A stretch of DNA of 64,000 nucleotides, taken from Marivirga arenosa (GTDB lineage: Bacteria > Bacteroidota > Bacteroidia > Cytophagales > Cyclobacteriaceae). The notes under the pieces were generated by a model. That model was given only the letters and a program-made list of their open reading frames with translations. It did not search any database and was not told where the DNA came from. Positions 27,811 through 38,300 of the stretch are shown here, piece after piece (the stretch's first letter is position 1; each line of letters begins with the position of its first letter). The DNA lies in contig NZ_CP129970.2 of the NCBI RefSeq assembly GCF_030503895.2, forward strand, positions 1,304,001 through 1,368,000. Direction: 5' to 3'. The translations under genes were made by a program, and so were the position numbers.

Positions 27811-28580
27811 ATGTTCCAAGGTGCGTTCCCAGAATTCCACATTTCCTCTAACTCAACTTTATCGCGAAGAATATCCATGCATTTCCAAAACCCATGATGT
27901 TTATAGGCATGTAGCTGATTATCCTTAACTAAGTTAGCAAGTGGATCATGCTCAAACATGATGTTCTGACAATTTTCAGGGAAATAATTAAAAATATTAG
28001 GACTTAAAACAAAAAAGCCACCATTGATCCAAGTTCCGTTGCTTTGAGGCTTTTCGATAAATTCTGAGACATTTTCATCCCGATCAGTCTGGATAACACC
28101 AAATTTACCTGATGGTTGAATGGTGGTAAGGGTTGCTGACTTTCCCGACTTTTTATGTGAGCTAATCAAAGCTTCTAGATTAATGTCTGCTACTCCATCT
28201 CCATAGGTGAGCATAAAGTCTCCATCGCCTAAATATTGTTTAATCTTTCTAAGTCTACCAGCCGTTTTTGTATGTAAGCCAGTTTCTACTAAGGTTACTT
28301 TAAAATTTTCAGCCTCAGCATTATGTATTTCCATTTCATTACTTTTCATATCTATAGTAACGTCAGCATTATGCAGAAAATAATTAGCAAAATATTCTTT
28401 TATGATATAGCCTTTATACCCTAGGCAGATAATGAATTCATTAAAGCCCTGTGCCATATATATTTTCATAATATGCCAAATAATAGGCTTGTCCCCTATC
28501 TCAATCATTGGCTTGGGTTTAAGATAAGACTCTTCTGAAATACGTGAACCAAGACCGCCAGCAAAAATTACGATTTTCAT
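27798..28580 (-). CDS. rfbF: Glucose-1-phosphate cytidylyltransferase
   Basis: The 260-residue nucleotidyltransferase has the loop IFAGGLGSRISEESYLKPKP, in which the G-x-G-[ST]-R and K-P-K-P motifs bind the nucleotide, then DGVADINL and WINGGFFVL. It matches RfbF enzymes that form CDP-glucose from glucose-1-phosphate and CTP and commit carbon to CDP-linked deoxysugars. It begins at the last base of the flippase gene, and RfbG lies downstream after the methyltransferase. Confidence 0.93.
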   Translation of the reverse strand: MKIVIFAGGLGSRISEESYLKPKPMIEIGDKPIIWHIMKIYMAQGFNEFIICLGYKGYIIKEYFANYFLHNADVTIDMKSNEMEIHNAEAENFKVTLVETGLHTKTAGRLRKIKQYLGDGDFMLTYGDGVADINLEALISSHKKSGKSATLTTIQPSGKFGVIQTDRDENVSEFIEKPQSNGTWINGGFFVLSPNIFNYFPENCQNIMFEHDPLANLVKDNQLHAYKHHGFWKCMDILRDKVELEEMWNSGNAPWNIWEK

Positions 28581-29965
28581 TAAAATGTTAGGTTTAATTG
28601 TGAAAAAAGTACGAGCATTAACAATAAAAATATTGCTGTAAACTGAATCGTATACTGTAGATTAATTAATCTGTATGAAACTTGAACCTTAATTAAACCA
28701 AAAATAAAATAAACCATTCCATAACCAATCAAGGCTATTTGAAAACTGTTTAATAAATACCCAGGTAATAAGCCTAATAAAGAGCATAACAGTTGCAAAA
28801 TTTGATATTTAAAAACTACTCTTTCCTTTTTAAATACTAACATTAAAGAATTTGAAAAAATTAAAAAGATATCTATTATTGCATAAAAGCCGATAATAGT
28901 TCCAAACACACCTGCTAAACTCCAGTTTTGCCCAAAGAAAAAAGGGAAAAGACTTTTAGATGCCAATATCATTATTATAAAAAAAGGTGTAGTCACAATA
29001 AATAAAAGAAGAGTAATTCTAGAAACAAATTGCTTTAATACTTGACCATTATCTTTAAGTTCATTTATTCTTTTTATTACTACTGAGCTAAGTGAATTAG
29101 TGATGACGATTATTGGCAAATATAGAATACTCACGGCTAAACTGTAGTGCCCTAAAATTTCTTTTCCGAATTGAAGAGTTATAAAAAAGATAGGTAACTG
29201 ATTTATTAGAGTATTTATATAAGTAGAAGGAAGTATAAATTTAGGATAAGCTGCCTGTTCTTTTATTACTATTTTCATTTCATTAAAATCTACATTTCTT
29301 TGTATAATCTTCCATTCTGAATAAATGTTCTTTCTAAAATTTGAAAATATGATGATTGATTTGCTAATAATCTCGCTTAAAGCCAGTCCAAATATTGGTG
29401 CACTTATAAACCCTAAAATTAAGCTTGAAAAACGAGAGCCAACCTGGCTAATAACTCCATTTTTCGCTGCAAATTTAAACTGAGATTTTCTAATGTTCCA
29501 ATTCGATAAAATTATTGTTAAACTATACAATATGCAAGCAATAACAATTAAGTGAATAAATAATTGATCTAAACCAAGTTCTAATTTAAATATTCCCTCT
29601 CTAAAATAAAGTAATTGAAATATTAGATAAAGGATAAAAGCAAGAATAAAAGTTAAAAGAAAACATGCAAAGAGTAAATTATAAAACTTTTTTCTTGTAT
29701 TTATGATTATTAGAGCCTTTTCATAAGAAAGTGTACTTACAACTGCAAAATTCATAGCCACCGCATTAAAAAAAGAAAAATAACCATATGCTTCAGGTGA
29801 ATATATTCTTGTTAGTATTGGAGTCACCACTAAGCTCAATACTACAGTCAGTAATTTACCACTAAATAGATATGAAAAATTCCTCGTAAAAGAACCTTTT
29901 GTCTTAAAGCTATTTAATATCGTTTCTAGCTCACCATTCAGTTTAGTAATTTTATTCTTTATCAA
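28580..29965 (-). CDS. Wzx-like polysaccharide flippase (MOP superfamily)
   Basis: The 461-residue polytopic protein (about 12 hydrophobic segments) begins with the family-typical block NFSYLFSGKLLTVVLSLVVT followed by PILTRIYSPEAYGYFSFF. It should flip undecaprenyl-linked repeat units across the inner membrane in Wzx/Wzy assembly. No wzy polymerase, wzc/wza export gene or initiating phosphosugar transferase is visible in the window, so those steps are encoded elsewhere. It is the first intact gene after the Wzt remnant, whose stop lies 43 bases upstream. Confidence 0.9.
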   Translation of the reverse strand: MIKNKITKLNGELETILNSFKTKGSFTRNFSYLFSGKLLTVVLSLVVTPILTRIYSPEAYGYFSFFNAVAMNFAVVSTLSYEKALIIINTRKKFYNLLFACFLLTFILAFILYLIFQLLYFREGIFKLELGLDQLFIHLIVIACILYSLTIILSNWNIRKSQFKFAAKNGVISQVGSRFSSLILGFISAPIFGLALSEIISKSIIIFSNFRKNIYSEWKIIQRNVDFNEMKIVIKEQAAYPKFILPSTYINTLINQLPIFFITLQFGKEILGHYSLAVSILYLPIIVITNSLSSVVIKRINELKDNGQVLKQFVSRITLLLFIVTTPFFIIMILASKSLFPFFFGQNWSLAGVFGTIIGFYAIIDIFLIFSNSLMLVFKKERVVFKYQILQLLCSLLGLLPGYLLNSFQIALIGYGMVYFIFGLIKVQVSYRLINLQYTIQFTAIFLLLMLVLFSQLNLTF

Positions 29966-30008
29966 TTATAAATTTTATTGCTTACTTGTAGATTTAGTTA
30001 TTTTTATC

Positions 30009-30152
30009 TTATAAAACTTCTTTCTCATTGACATCAGGCTTGAAAATGTTTCCCAGTTTATTCCCAATAGTATGTTGAAATTCTCCTTCTTTTTTATGGC
30101 CTATAATATAATTTTTACCTAAGTCCTGTATGCTTATCGCGATGTCTGACAT
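30009..30152 (-). pseudogene. N-terminal remnant of a Wzt-like ABC polysaccharide exporter ATPase
   Basis: An ATG at 30152 opens a 47-codon frame, MSDIAISIQDLGKNYIIGHK followed by KEGEFQHTIGNKLGNIF and KPDVNEKEVL, then TAA. This is the characteristic start of Wzt-type ATP-binding proteins (first strand plus the IIGH-KEG insert of Bacteroidota members), which should continue with a Walker A motif; none is present. It is therefore a truncated leftover. The Wzm permease gene is also absent. It lies between the antiterminator and the flippase and marks a replacement junction. Confidence 0.75.
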
Positions 30153-30174
30153 TTAATTTTTGGTTTTATCTTTA

Positions 30175-30210
30175 GAAACACCCCTATGATCTCCTCAAGG
30201 GGATAGTTTC
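30175..30210 (+). repeat. ACACCCC/AAGGGG palindromic repeat, copy 5
   Basis: The unit reads ACACCCCTATGATCTCCTCA then AGGGGATAG, and is bounded by GAAAC/GTTTC. It is the same repeat as the four copies in 11826-12532. Confidence 0.7.
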
Positions 30211-30407
30211 AATAGGCTTTTAGTTATTTAATTCTTAATTGTTTACAGCTTCGCCCTTTCAGTCCCATTTCTGGTACTTAGCGGGTATTTTAAATATGGT
30301 AAGATTGCTTCACCCTAAGGGGATTCGCAATTACGGTTATTATGAAATATTGAAGTTCGGGTCTTCCCGATCAGCTATAAAGGGATTTCCATTCCCTCTC
30401 AATGGTT

Positions 30408-30481
30408 CAAGCGTCTGCTTGGACTAGCTATCTTCACATATAAGCTTTTCAGTATCTGCAACAAGCCCAAGCGGACGCTTG
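30408..30481. repeat. REP-like inverted repeat
   Basis: CAAGCGTCTGCTTGG (30408-30422) pairs with CCAAGCGGACGCTTG (30467-30481), 14 of 15 bases, over a 44-base spacer. Each arm is itself a near-palindrome (AAGCG/CGCTT-like). It may be a REP or a terminator-like element of mRNA leader 5-prime of the flippase. Confidence 0.6.
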
Positions 30482-30510
30482 CGCTATTGCCGATCTGCGC
30501 TACACTTCGA

Positions 30511-31035
30511 CTAAAAATGATACTTCCCTCCGTCACTTTCTTCCTCTTTCCCTAATTTCTTCACCTTAGCTGAACTAACTTCTGCTTTTAAAGCTAATCC
30601 TAAACTCTCAATATAAACAATTACCCTATCTTTTTGAGTATTTACAACTCTTCCTTCCTGTCCCTTCAAACTTCCGTACTGTATTTGTACTTTATCTCCT
30701 TTTTCAATAGGCTCCACTGTCACTTCTTCAAACTCACCTAACAATTTCTGAATAGCTAAAATTTCCTCCTCTCTAATTTTAGCATCTTCCTTCAAGTAAC
30801 GTACGAAGCTCACTACTCCAGGAGTTTGCAAGATTTTTAATCGTTCCTCCTCTGTTTTATAGCGCACAAATACATAAGAAACAAAAACTGGAACCCTTAC
30901 TTTTTTCTTACGATCCGACCATTGCCTTAATACCGTTTGTGTAGGGCAATACACCTCTATATTTTGTTCGGTCAGCCTTTCTGCCACTTTCTTCTCATTT
31001 CTGGATTTTGTGTATATGGCGAACCAATTATTCAT
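30511..31035 (-). CDS. UpxY-family transcription antiterminator (NusG-like)
   Basis: The 174-residue protein has an N-terminal NGN domain (NNWFAIYTKSRNEKKVAERL...VPVFVSYVFVRY) and a C-terminal KOW domain (GDKVQIQYGSLKGQEGRVV). Bacteroides UpxY proteins are the first genes of capsule operons and prevent early termination in the leader of their own operon. Its place as first gene on the strand of the polysaccharide genes, with a long leader-like gap before the flippase, fits that role. A TATTTTTG box about 20 bases upstream of the start, on the minus strand, may be the -7 element. Confidence 0.9.
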   Translation of the reverse strand: MNNWFAIYTKSRNEKKVAERLTEQNIEVYCPTQTVLRQWSDRKKKVRVPVFVSYVFVRYKTEEERLKILQTPGVVSFVRYLKEDAKIREEEILAIQKLLGEFEEVTVEPIEKGDKVQIQYGSLKGQEGRVVNTQKDRVIVYIESLGLALKAEVSSAKVKKLGKEEESDGGKYHF

Positions 31036-31221
31036 AATCTACTATTTTAGTATACAAAAATAATTCTTCCTTTAGTTTAATAGAAATAAATCAGCTGAAT
31101 TCGACCAACCGTGCGGGTCAATAGTTAGAAGTAGTAAAAACACTGTTTATTCATGAATGGTAGTTTCGAAGTTTAAATTATTTGAAATTAAAACAATTAC
31201 GATTGTATCGAATAACTTTTT

Positions 31222-32334
31222 TCAGAAATAATTTTTCAACTTTAAAAAATGTTTTTCAAACATTTCCCAGCTTACCCTACTAATCAAAATTGTTAATAAT
31301 AGTGCTACGGAAGTCTCCAATATCAAAACTTGCCATAATCTTGTATTGATACCTAATTTCGAAGTTAATGTAGTTGTTATTAATATCCCTATAAAATGAA
31401 GACAATACATTCCATATGTGTATTTACCTAGTTTAGAAAAAATTTTATTATTACTCATTTTATAAAAGGAATTTTTGGAATAAGATTGTTCAAGTATTAT
31501 TAGCAAAAAAATTATTGCAACAAAAGACCTCTCTAAAACAGAAATAATTGAATTAATGCTATACAATTCATCCCTGAACAAAAATAATAAGGCTATAATA
31601 AGATAAAGCAAATAGACTATAGGTGTCTTTAAATTAATTATAAAATTCCTGAAACCAACTTTGGTATATACTAACCAAGCTCCTAATCCTCCAATCGCCA
31701 TATCACCTATACAAGATAGGGTATGAAACTCGTGATATAGGTATTCCATTTTTAACGCTCTAAATATCCAAGATTGTAAAATAACAAATATGAAGACTAG
31801 CCAATATCTTTTAATTGGGATAATTAATAAAAGAATAGGCCAAACAAAATAAAATTGTTCTTCAATGGCAACGCTCCACAATACTCCAAGAATTGATGCA
31901 TCCGGTAAACCCTTTTCAATGAAATTAAAATTATTTAGAAAAACTAAATACGACCATAAATCTGCAGTTTCATTGGGTATTTGACCAAATAAAGATTTTA
32001 ACAGAGGAAAGATTACAAAGCCAAAGAAAACTGAAAAGTAAAATAATGGCCAAATTCTTAAGACTCGTCTCATCCAAAAATTCTTTAAATTGATTTTTGA
32101 ACTTCTGTCCTTCTCGGAGATCAGTAAATATGTAATTAAGAACCCGCTTAAAACAAAAAAGAAGTTAACTCCTAAGTTTCCATTACCAAACAAATCCCAT
32201 TTTATAAATTTATATATACTGCTATTTAAAATATAATCTTTTTCAGTATGGAAACTATGATAAAAAAAGACCGATAAAAAGCATATAAATCTCCATCCGT
32301 CCAGATTGGAAAAGTAAATTTTAGACTGAGTCAA
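31222..32334 (-). CDS. Acyltransferase 3 (OafA/YrhL-like)
   Basis: The 370-residue polytopic membrane protein has the family blocks LDGWRFICFLSVFFYHSFHT, NFFFVLSGFLITYLL and LGVLWSVAIEEQFYFVWPI. These enzymes O-acetylate LPS, peptidoglycan or exported glycans, using cytoplasmic acetyl-CoA. It sits between the giant T9SS protein gene (53 bases upstream) and the UpxY gene (186 bases downstream), so it could belong to either unit or be the outer border of the polysaccharide locus. Confidence 0.9.
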   Translation of the reverse strand: MTQSKIYFSNLDGWRFICFLSVFFYHSFHTEKDYILNSSIYKFIKWDLFGNGNLGVNFFFVLSGFLITYLLISEKDRSSKINLKNFWMRRVLRIWPLFYFSVFFGFVIFPLLKSLFGQIPNETADLWSYLVFLNNFNFIEKGLPDASILGVLWSVAIEEQFYFVWPILLLIIPIKRYWLVFIFVILQSWIFRALKMEYLYHEFHTLSCIGDMAIGGLGAWLVYTKVGFRNFIINLKTPIVYLLYLIIALLFLFRDELYSINSIISVLERSFVAIIFLLIILEQSYSKNSFYKMSNNKIFSKLGKYTYGMYCLHFIGILITTTLTSKLGINTRLWQVLILETSVALLLTILISRVSWEMFEKHFLKLKNYF

Positions 32335-32387
32335 TAATCTTGATTTTTATAGCAAAGTGCAAAATTAATAATACTATTTTACTTGAA

Positions 32388-35300
32388 TCAATCCATCACC
32401 GAAAATTTCAACCTTTTGAATGCACCTTTGTCGTTAGAGATGATAATATGATACATCCCTGTTTTAAAAGACTGAGTAGATAATTCATGTTGAGTGGTTC
32501 CTGCTGGTAATTTAATGGCTTCTAATTCACTTCCTCTCATATCATAAACCCTTATGCTTAGCTCTTCATTTAAAGTTGAATTAAATTGAAGGTTCACGAA
32601 ATCTCTGGCTGGATTAGGGTATAAATTTACATTCATTTCTTCCAGAGCTGTATTAGAAGTTACATTGGAATAAGATAGTAGAGGTACATCAGTCACAAAA
32701 TCACTTTGGAAAACCTCTCCCGTTTCAATATCCTGAATAAAGGATACCACCATTAAGGGTTCAGCATCATTTGCACTAGTTGCTAAAAAGGAAGTTTCCA
32801 ATTGTCCACTTTCATTACCCGATACATCCACTCCCTCCACTTGAGGTAATATCCCCCTTAAAACGTTGTAATAGGTTTTAGCAGGATTGGTCTCCAACGC
32901 GCCTCCTGAAACCTCTTTATAAAGAACAGTAACAAAAAGTCTGGCGTTTTCACTAAAAATACTATTCGAATTATAATTAACTTTTACATTCAATTGATCA
33001 TCCGCTGCTTTTGATATTTCCGTTGAAAGATTTACTGCGCTTGAAACTAATAAGCTGTTATTTAATCGGTTTTGAGCAGCATCAGAACTAAACGAAAATT
33101 CATTATTGAGCACTCCATCTATTGAAAAAGCATTATCAGCTTCATATGCATCATATTGATAGATACGAGATAGCATAGCACTTGCATTTTGCACAAATAA
33201 AGGATCAGATTCATTCAATCTGTAGTTAATCCAAGTAAAACTTGTGGACCGAGCAAACCTTGAATTTAGTGAATCCATTTCGGTCGCATCTGAATTGACT
33301 TCTTCATTGCCAAAATATTCAACCAGCACATTTCTATTTAAACTACCAATTGCGAAATTATCGAAAGCCACTCCATCAGGTAGAAAGCCAGTATTGTTGG
33401 ATTTAAATTGAAAACGGAACATCACATTTGATCTTTCACTTTGTGATAATACATCCAAAGCATGTTTTGCCTGAATTCTTTTTACCAATTCATCTTGAAT
33501 TGTTTCATCTGACCAACCTTGACCAAAAACGTTATTATTGACAAGACCAGAAGCGGTAATATTATCAGTTCCTGGTCTGGATCTAATTGCAGAGCTTTCA
33601 TACCAATTCAATCCAGAGGATATACCATCATCAAAATTACCTAAAAGGCTCCATTGTTTATTGGGGTCTTCAATTCTCAAATTATCCGTAGAATATTCTA
33701 AAATCAGTCCATCCACATTATCAATTACATCTATCCATAAATCAAAATTAACAGCAGGTTTTTCGATTTGGCTAATATCCATTACTGGAGAATATACATA
33801 AGATTGTTCTCCAGGATTGTAAGATCCATTAGCATTTGTGATCCATAATTTACTTTCTGAAATTATGCTTGAAGAATCACCAGGTTGATTCCACTCCCAA
33901 GAATTATTAGTATCAATGGAGCTTACCCATTCATTATTAGAGGAATTAAAATCAAAAGAAAAATTAGAAGAGCTACTTAATTCAGGTACAACTACAATTT
34001 GATGGCTTACAGATGTATTACAGTTGAATAAGGTATTAATAACGAAATCCACTTGATACTGACCTGCTCCGTATTGGGAAAAATCAACAGTTAATTGTTT
34101 CAGATCTATATTAGTTTGATTCTCGGAATATACTAATTCAAGTCCGTTATCAGTAATTCTATTTATGAACCAATCATAACTGGCAACATTGTTTTCATTA
34201 TGATTAGCTGTAAAAATTATAGGAGCACTACCATAACTTGATTTATTCCACTCTAAGGTTGGAACGCCTAATAATCTATAGGTGATTTCTGTAGCGTTAC
34301 TGCTACACAATTCGTCATCTTCTCCTGAACTATTTACATTTTTACGTACAACATAAAATTTTACTTCATTGCTATTCGCAAATAATTCGGAAGGTGGAGT
34401 GAAAGTTAAACCGTTGCCTATGGGTTCTCCCGTTAAATCCACATTGGTAAACCATTCCAATTCCTGGATTGGATTTGTACCATCATAATTAGTAACAGAA
34501 GCTTCTTCAATGTTACCATTTATATTGCATAAATCAGTACTTGATAACAAGGGTTGTTCCGGCTGTTTATACACTATAAAACTGAATGTTTCTGTAGCTG
34601 AACATGAATTCAAATTGGTATAACTGTATTCCATCCAAACCTCTATAGATTCTTCTCCAATACTATCCAAATAAACATCTAGTGGAGCAGGGTCAAACTG
34701 TAATCCCACATTTACATCTCCAATTATCAAACTATCTGGAAATGAGGCTTGATTTAAGGTGTCTTTCAAAATAAATGAATAGGTATTTTGATTATTAGAA
34801 CCTAAGGCCTCTAAATCAGCTGGTTCATCATAGGTGCACATGTCATATTCAGGTCCTTGGTATTCTAATGTTGGCAATGGATTAGCCCTAACTGTTTGAG
34901 AACCCGCTTCCAAAATTACATTTGCAGGATTTAACTTTTCGCGAGTAGAAAAGGATATTACTACTGCAGAAGGATCTGCAGCAGCTTGATTGTCTTCATA
35001 TGCAATGAATGGATTAAATACTGCTTTAAAAACTTGTGTTGGGGTACCATCTATAATTTCAGTTTGTAAACCTAATTCTGTTATGCCAGGACCCTGAATC
35101 GAAATGACTTCAAAATCATCCCCAAGTATACTGGGCTGAACGAAGATGATATCTTCTTCATCAGAAACACAATATTGAGCTAGTAAATTCTGGAAACTTG
35201 AGTTTTCAGCATAAACATTAAACCTTATGGTTTCGGATGCGGGACAACCGAATTCATCTGTATAGGTAAAAGTTATGATGTGATCATCTGCAGGATCAAA

Positions 35301-38300
35301 TATATCGGTAACATTTAAAATACTAGGATCCAAATAATAATTTCCATCAGAATCTTGCACTACACCAGGACCAGAGAAAACACCACCTGACTGAATATTC
35401 CCTATTTGTCCGCCTTCTCCAGTTAATAAAAACCTTGGATCACCTTGTGAAACGGTTGTATTTCCTGTGTAGGTAATATTAGCAACTGGCGCTGGTTTTA
35501 TGGTAACATTTATGGTTTGAACAACACTTTCACATGTAGTAATTGGATTAATTTCTTTTACAGTAATAATTTCAACTGTCTCAGTGGTTACTTCCTTAAA
35601 ATCAACAAAAATTATATTTCCAGTTCTAGGACCATCAATACTGTTTTTATCATTTTGCCCTGGTGTATCTGAACCTTCATTAGACAGTGTCCATTCAAAT
35701 GTACTTGAGGTGCTACTAGGAGACATTCTAAATCTTACGCCAAATTCACCGCTACATACATTAGCAGGAGCTAAGGATATAGTTGGGGCTGGTAAATCAT
35801 TGATATTAATATTCAATTCTTCTGGTGGTGGAGTACCTCCACATCCGCCACTTGTTGGAATAGCACCAACGGTTGCTAATCCATTTGCAATTTCTTGAGG
35901 ACTTGCTTTATAAAAAGGATTCTCTAAAGTAGAAGTTAAAGTAAATGTTGTGGCATTAGCAGAAGCCGCAAAACCCCATGACCCATCATGTACACCGTTT
36001 TCACCGTATTGATCATTTCTTGACCATTCTAAAGAAGTTGCTCCTCCACCCAAAGTAGCACTAAGAGGTTCAATCACATAAGGTCCACTTCCATCATTTT
36101 GAATACAAGCGTTTAAATCAGGCCCAACATTTACAGATATCGTATTAACGAATACAATCGTAATCTCATCAAAATCTTGAGAACACGGATTCGGAGCGGT
36201 TGGATCGTCAGAAGTTAATCTTAAGGTGATACTTCCATATGCCGCATCAGCCAGACTAGGATAGTAGGTAGGAGTTAAGCTTGTAGTCGTTTTTTCACTA
36301 AAATTACTTGAGAAACCTCCTCCACCAGAACTTGGTCCATCCACAATAGTCCATTCCCCAGATGTAATATCTCCTACTATGCTTGGTAACACACCCATTA
36401 AAGCTCCATCTGATAAATCAACTTGGTCATCTTGGGCTAAACAAACTGCAACCGTACTGACACCTAAATCTGAGTCGAAAATACCTCCTGCTTCCACATT
36501 TGATTGCTCATATTCTGTTATCACTAAATCAACTCCATTATCTGCAGCACTACAGGTATTCAAATCAGGATCCTCATCGATAATGGATATGATTGAATAG
36601 GTATTTGCACCTGAAACAGGTGGGTTAACTTGAACAGTTTCTCCAGACAAATAATTATTTTCAGTAAAGATGTTTACTCCATCTGAATACTGAACTGTAT
36701 AGGTTCCAGAACCTCCGACAATATCAAATTGAATAGCCGTTTCTATAGGTGCTGCCTCTGTTCCTGGTACATCACAAACAACATCCGTTCCCACACTTAC
36801 CAATACAATCTGTCCGCTACTTGGTCCAACTTTAATTGCCGTTGTAGAGGTAGTGGAAGCATCATCCGTATTACCATCTTGACCATTAATTTTATTTAAA
36901 GTGATTTTTCCCGGTACTGTTCCTGCTGGCACTGTAAATGAAATAGTATTATCATCATCAATTGAAAAAGTAGTAATTTCAAAAGGAGAACCACTTTCTA
37001 CATCCGTAAGAATTTGACTTACACCTGTAAAGTATTGCCCTGAAATTGTAAATACCTCGCCCACACATGCAGCAATAGAAAAATCATCAATTCTCGCTGG
37101 ACCAAAAGTCGTAAATGACCAATTTGAAACCCCAGTAAAAGCAGCCAATGGGTTACCTGCTAAATCCGTAATGGCTCCAGCATCAAATTCAAAATAATAT
37201 TCCGTTGAATCTTGAAGCGAGGCTGCCAGAGAATTAAAATTTAGGGTAGTTGCACTTGAGTTTGAAAAAGCGGTAGATCCATCGAGAGTGGCCAAAGTAG
37301 ACCCACTTGCAACATCAATAAGTCTTATATTAGCTGTTCCAGCACCTGTAACTTGTTCATTTAAAGTAATCGCAAAGGTTTTTGTTTGAGACACATTTAA
37401 ACTTCCATTTGCTGGAGAAAATGGATTCGGATCTAAGCTAGGTGGTTCCGTATCAATTATAATAGCTTTATTTGCAGCTAAGGTATTATTCGCCCCGTTT
37501 AATGTTAAATCGGAAGGATTTCCAACTAAATCTAATATCTCATTTTGGGATAAGGAGATAGAGGAAACCGCTAAATCGTTAGTATTTTCACCCTGACTGA
37601 TTCCACCGATGGTATAGGTGAAATTTAATTCATTCCCATTTGTTATATCATCAAAAATGGCAGAAACACCAGTATTTAAATTTAAAGTTGGAGGAACACC
37701 CGTTTGCTGGATATTTTCATTAAATATCACTTTAATATTCACAATTTCACCAGGACCGTAAATCCCATCAACTGTACTGGAAGTTATAGCGGTTATAAAA
37801 GGTGATTGAGTATCAATTTTTAATTGTTTATCATCAGAAAGGGCATTTCCTTGTAAACCTAATTCCGCTGGATTTAAAGAACTGCTACTTACAATAGTTG
37901 AACCATTTAGATCAAGGCTTAACACTTCTAAAGGATCAGCATTATCACCTGCAGTAATGGTATAACTGAATACAATTAAATCATCAGTATGGCTACTATA
38001 AGTGGCAATTGCTGAACCACTTGAATTTAAAATTAGCTGTGGGCTCTGAGTCCCTCCTAAAGTTACAATTTCATCAAAATCAATAGTAATTTCGATCGGC
38101 CCATCTCCCTCTTTGTATGATCCTGTTGTATTGCTTGAACTTATGGCTTCAATTTTTGGCGGAATAGTATTGATATTAAATGGATCAGAATCAGTACTAC
38201 TCATGCTATTTCCAGCCTCATCTAATGCCCCCGAAATAGTAATAGAAGCATTATTTATAAGTTCTTCAGTACCATCATGAGTAAAAGAGTAAACATATCG

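Larger units (their letters stand above)
29966..30510. other. Intergenic region with gene remnant and repeats between UpxY and flippase (545 bases)
   Basis: It contains a truncated Wzt gene (30009-30152), a palindromic repeat (30175-30210) and an inverted repeat (30408-30481). The stretch 30211-30407 has no recognisable coding content; a short open frame on the plus strand there gives no family-like protein. Confidence 0.75.

Noticed and set aside
30239-30427. Short plus-strand open frame in the gap beside UpxY
   Set aside because: The translation has no recognisable signal or domain and overlaps a REP-like inverted repeat; it is more likely repeat DNA.
35584-35898. Open frame antisense to the giant surface protein (about 100 codons)
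   Set aside because: It lies within a well-supported reading frame on the other strand, has no family-like motif and appears to be an effect of low-complexity serine/threonine codons. Others at 36379, 39832 and 40982 were rejected for the same reason.
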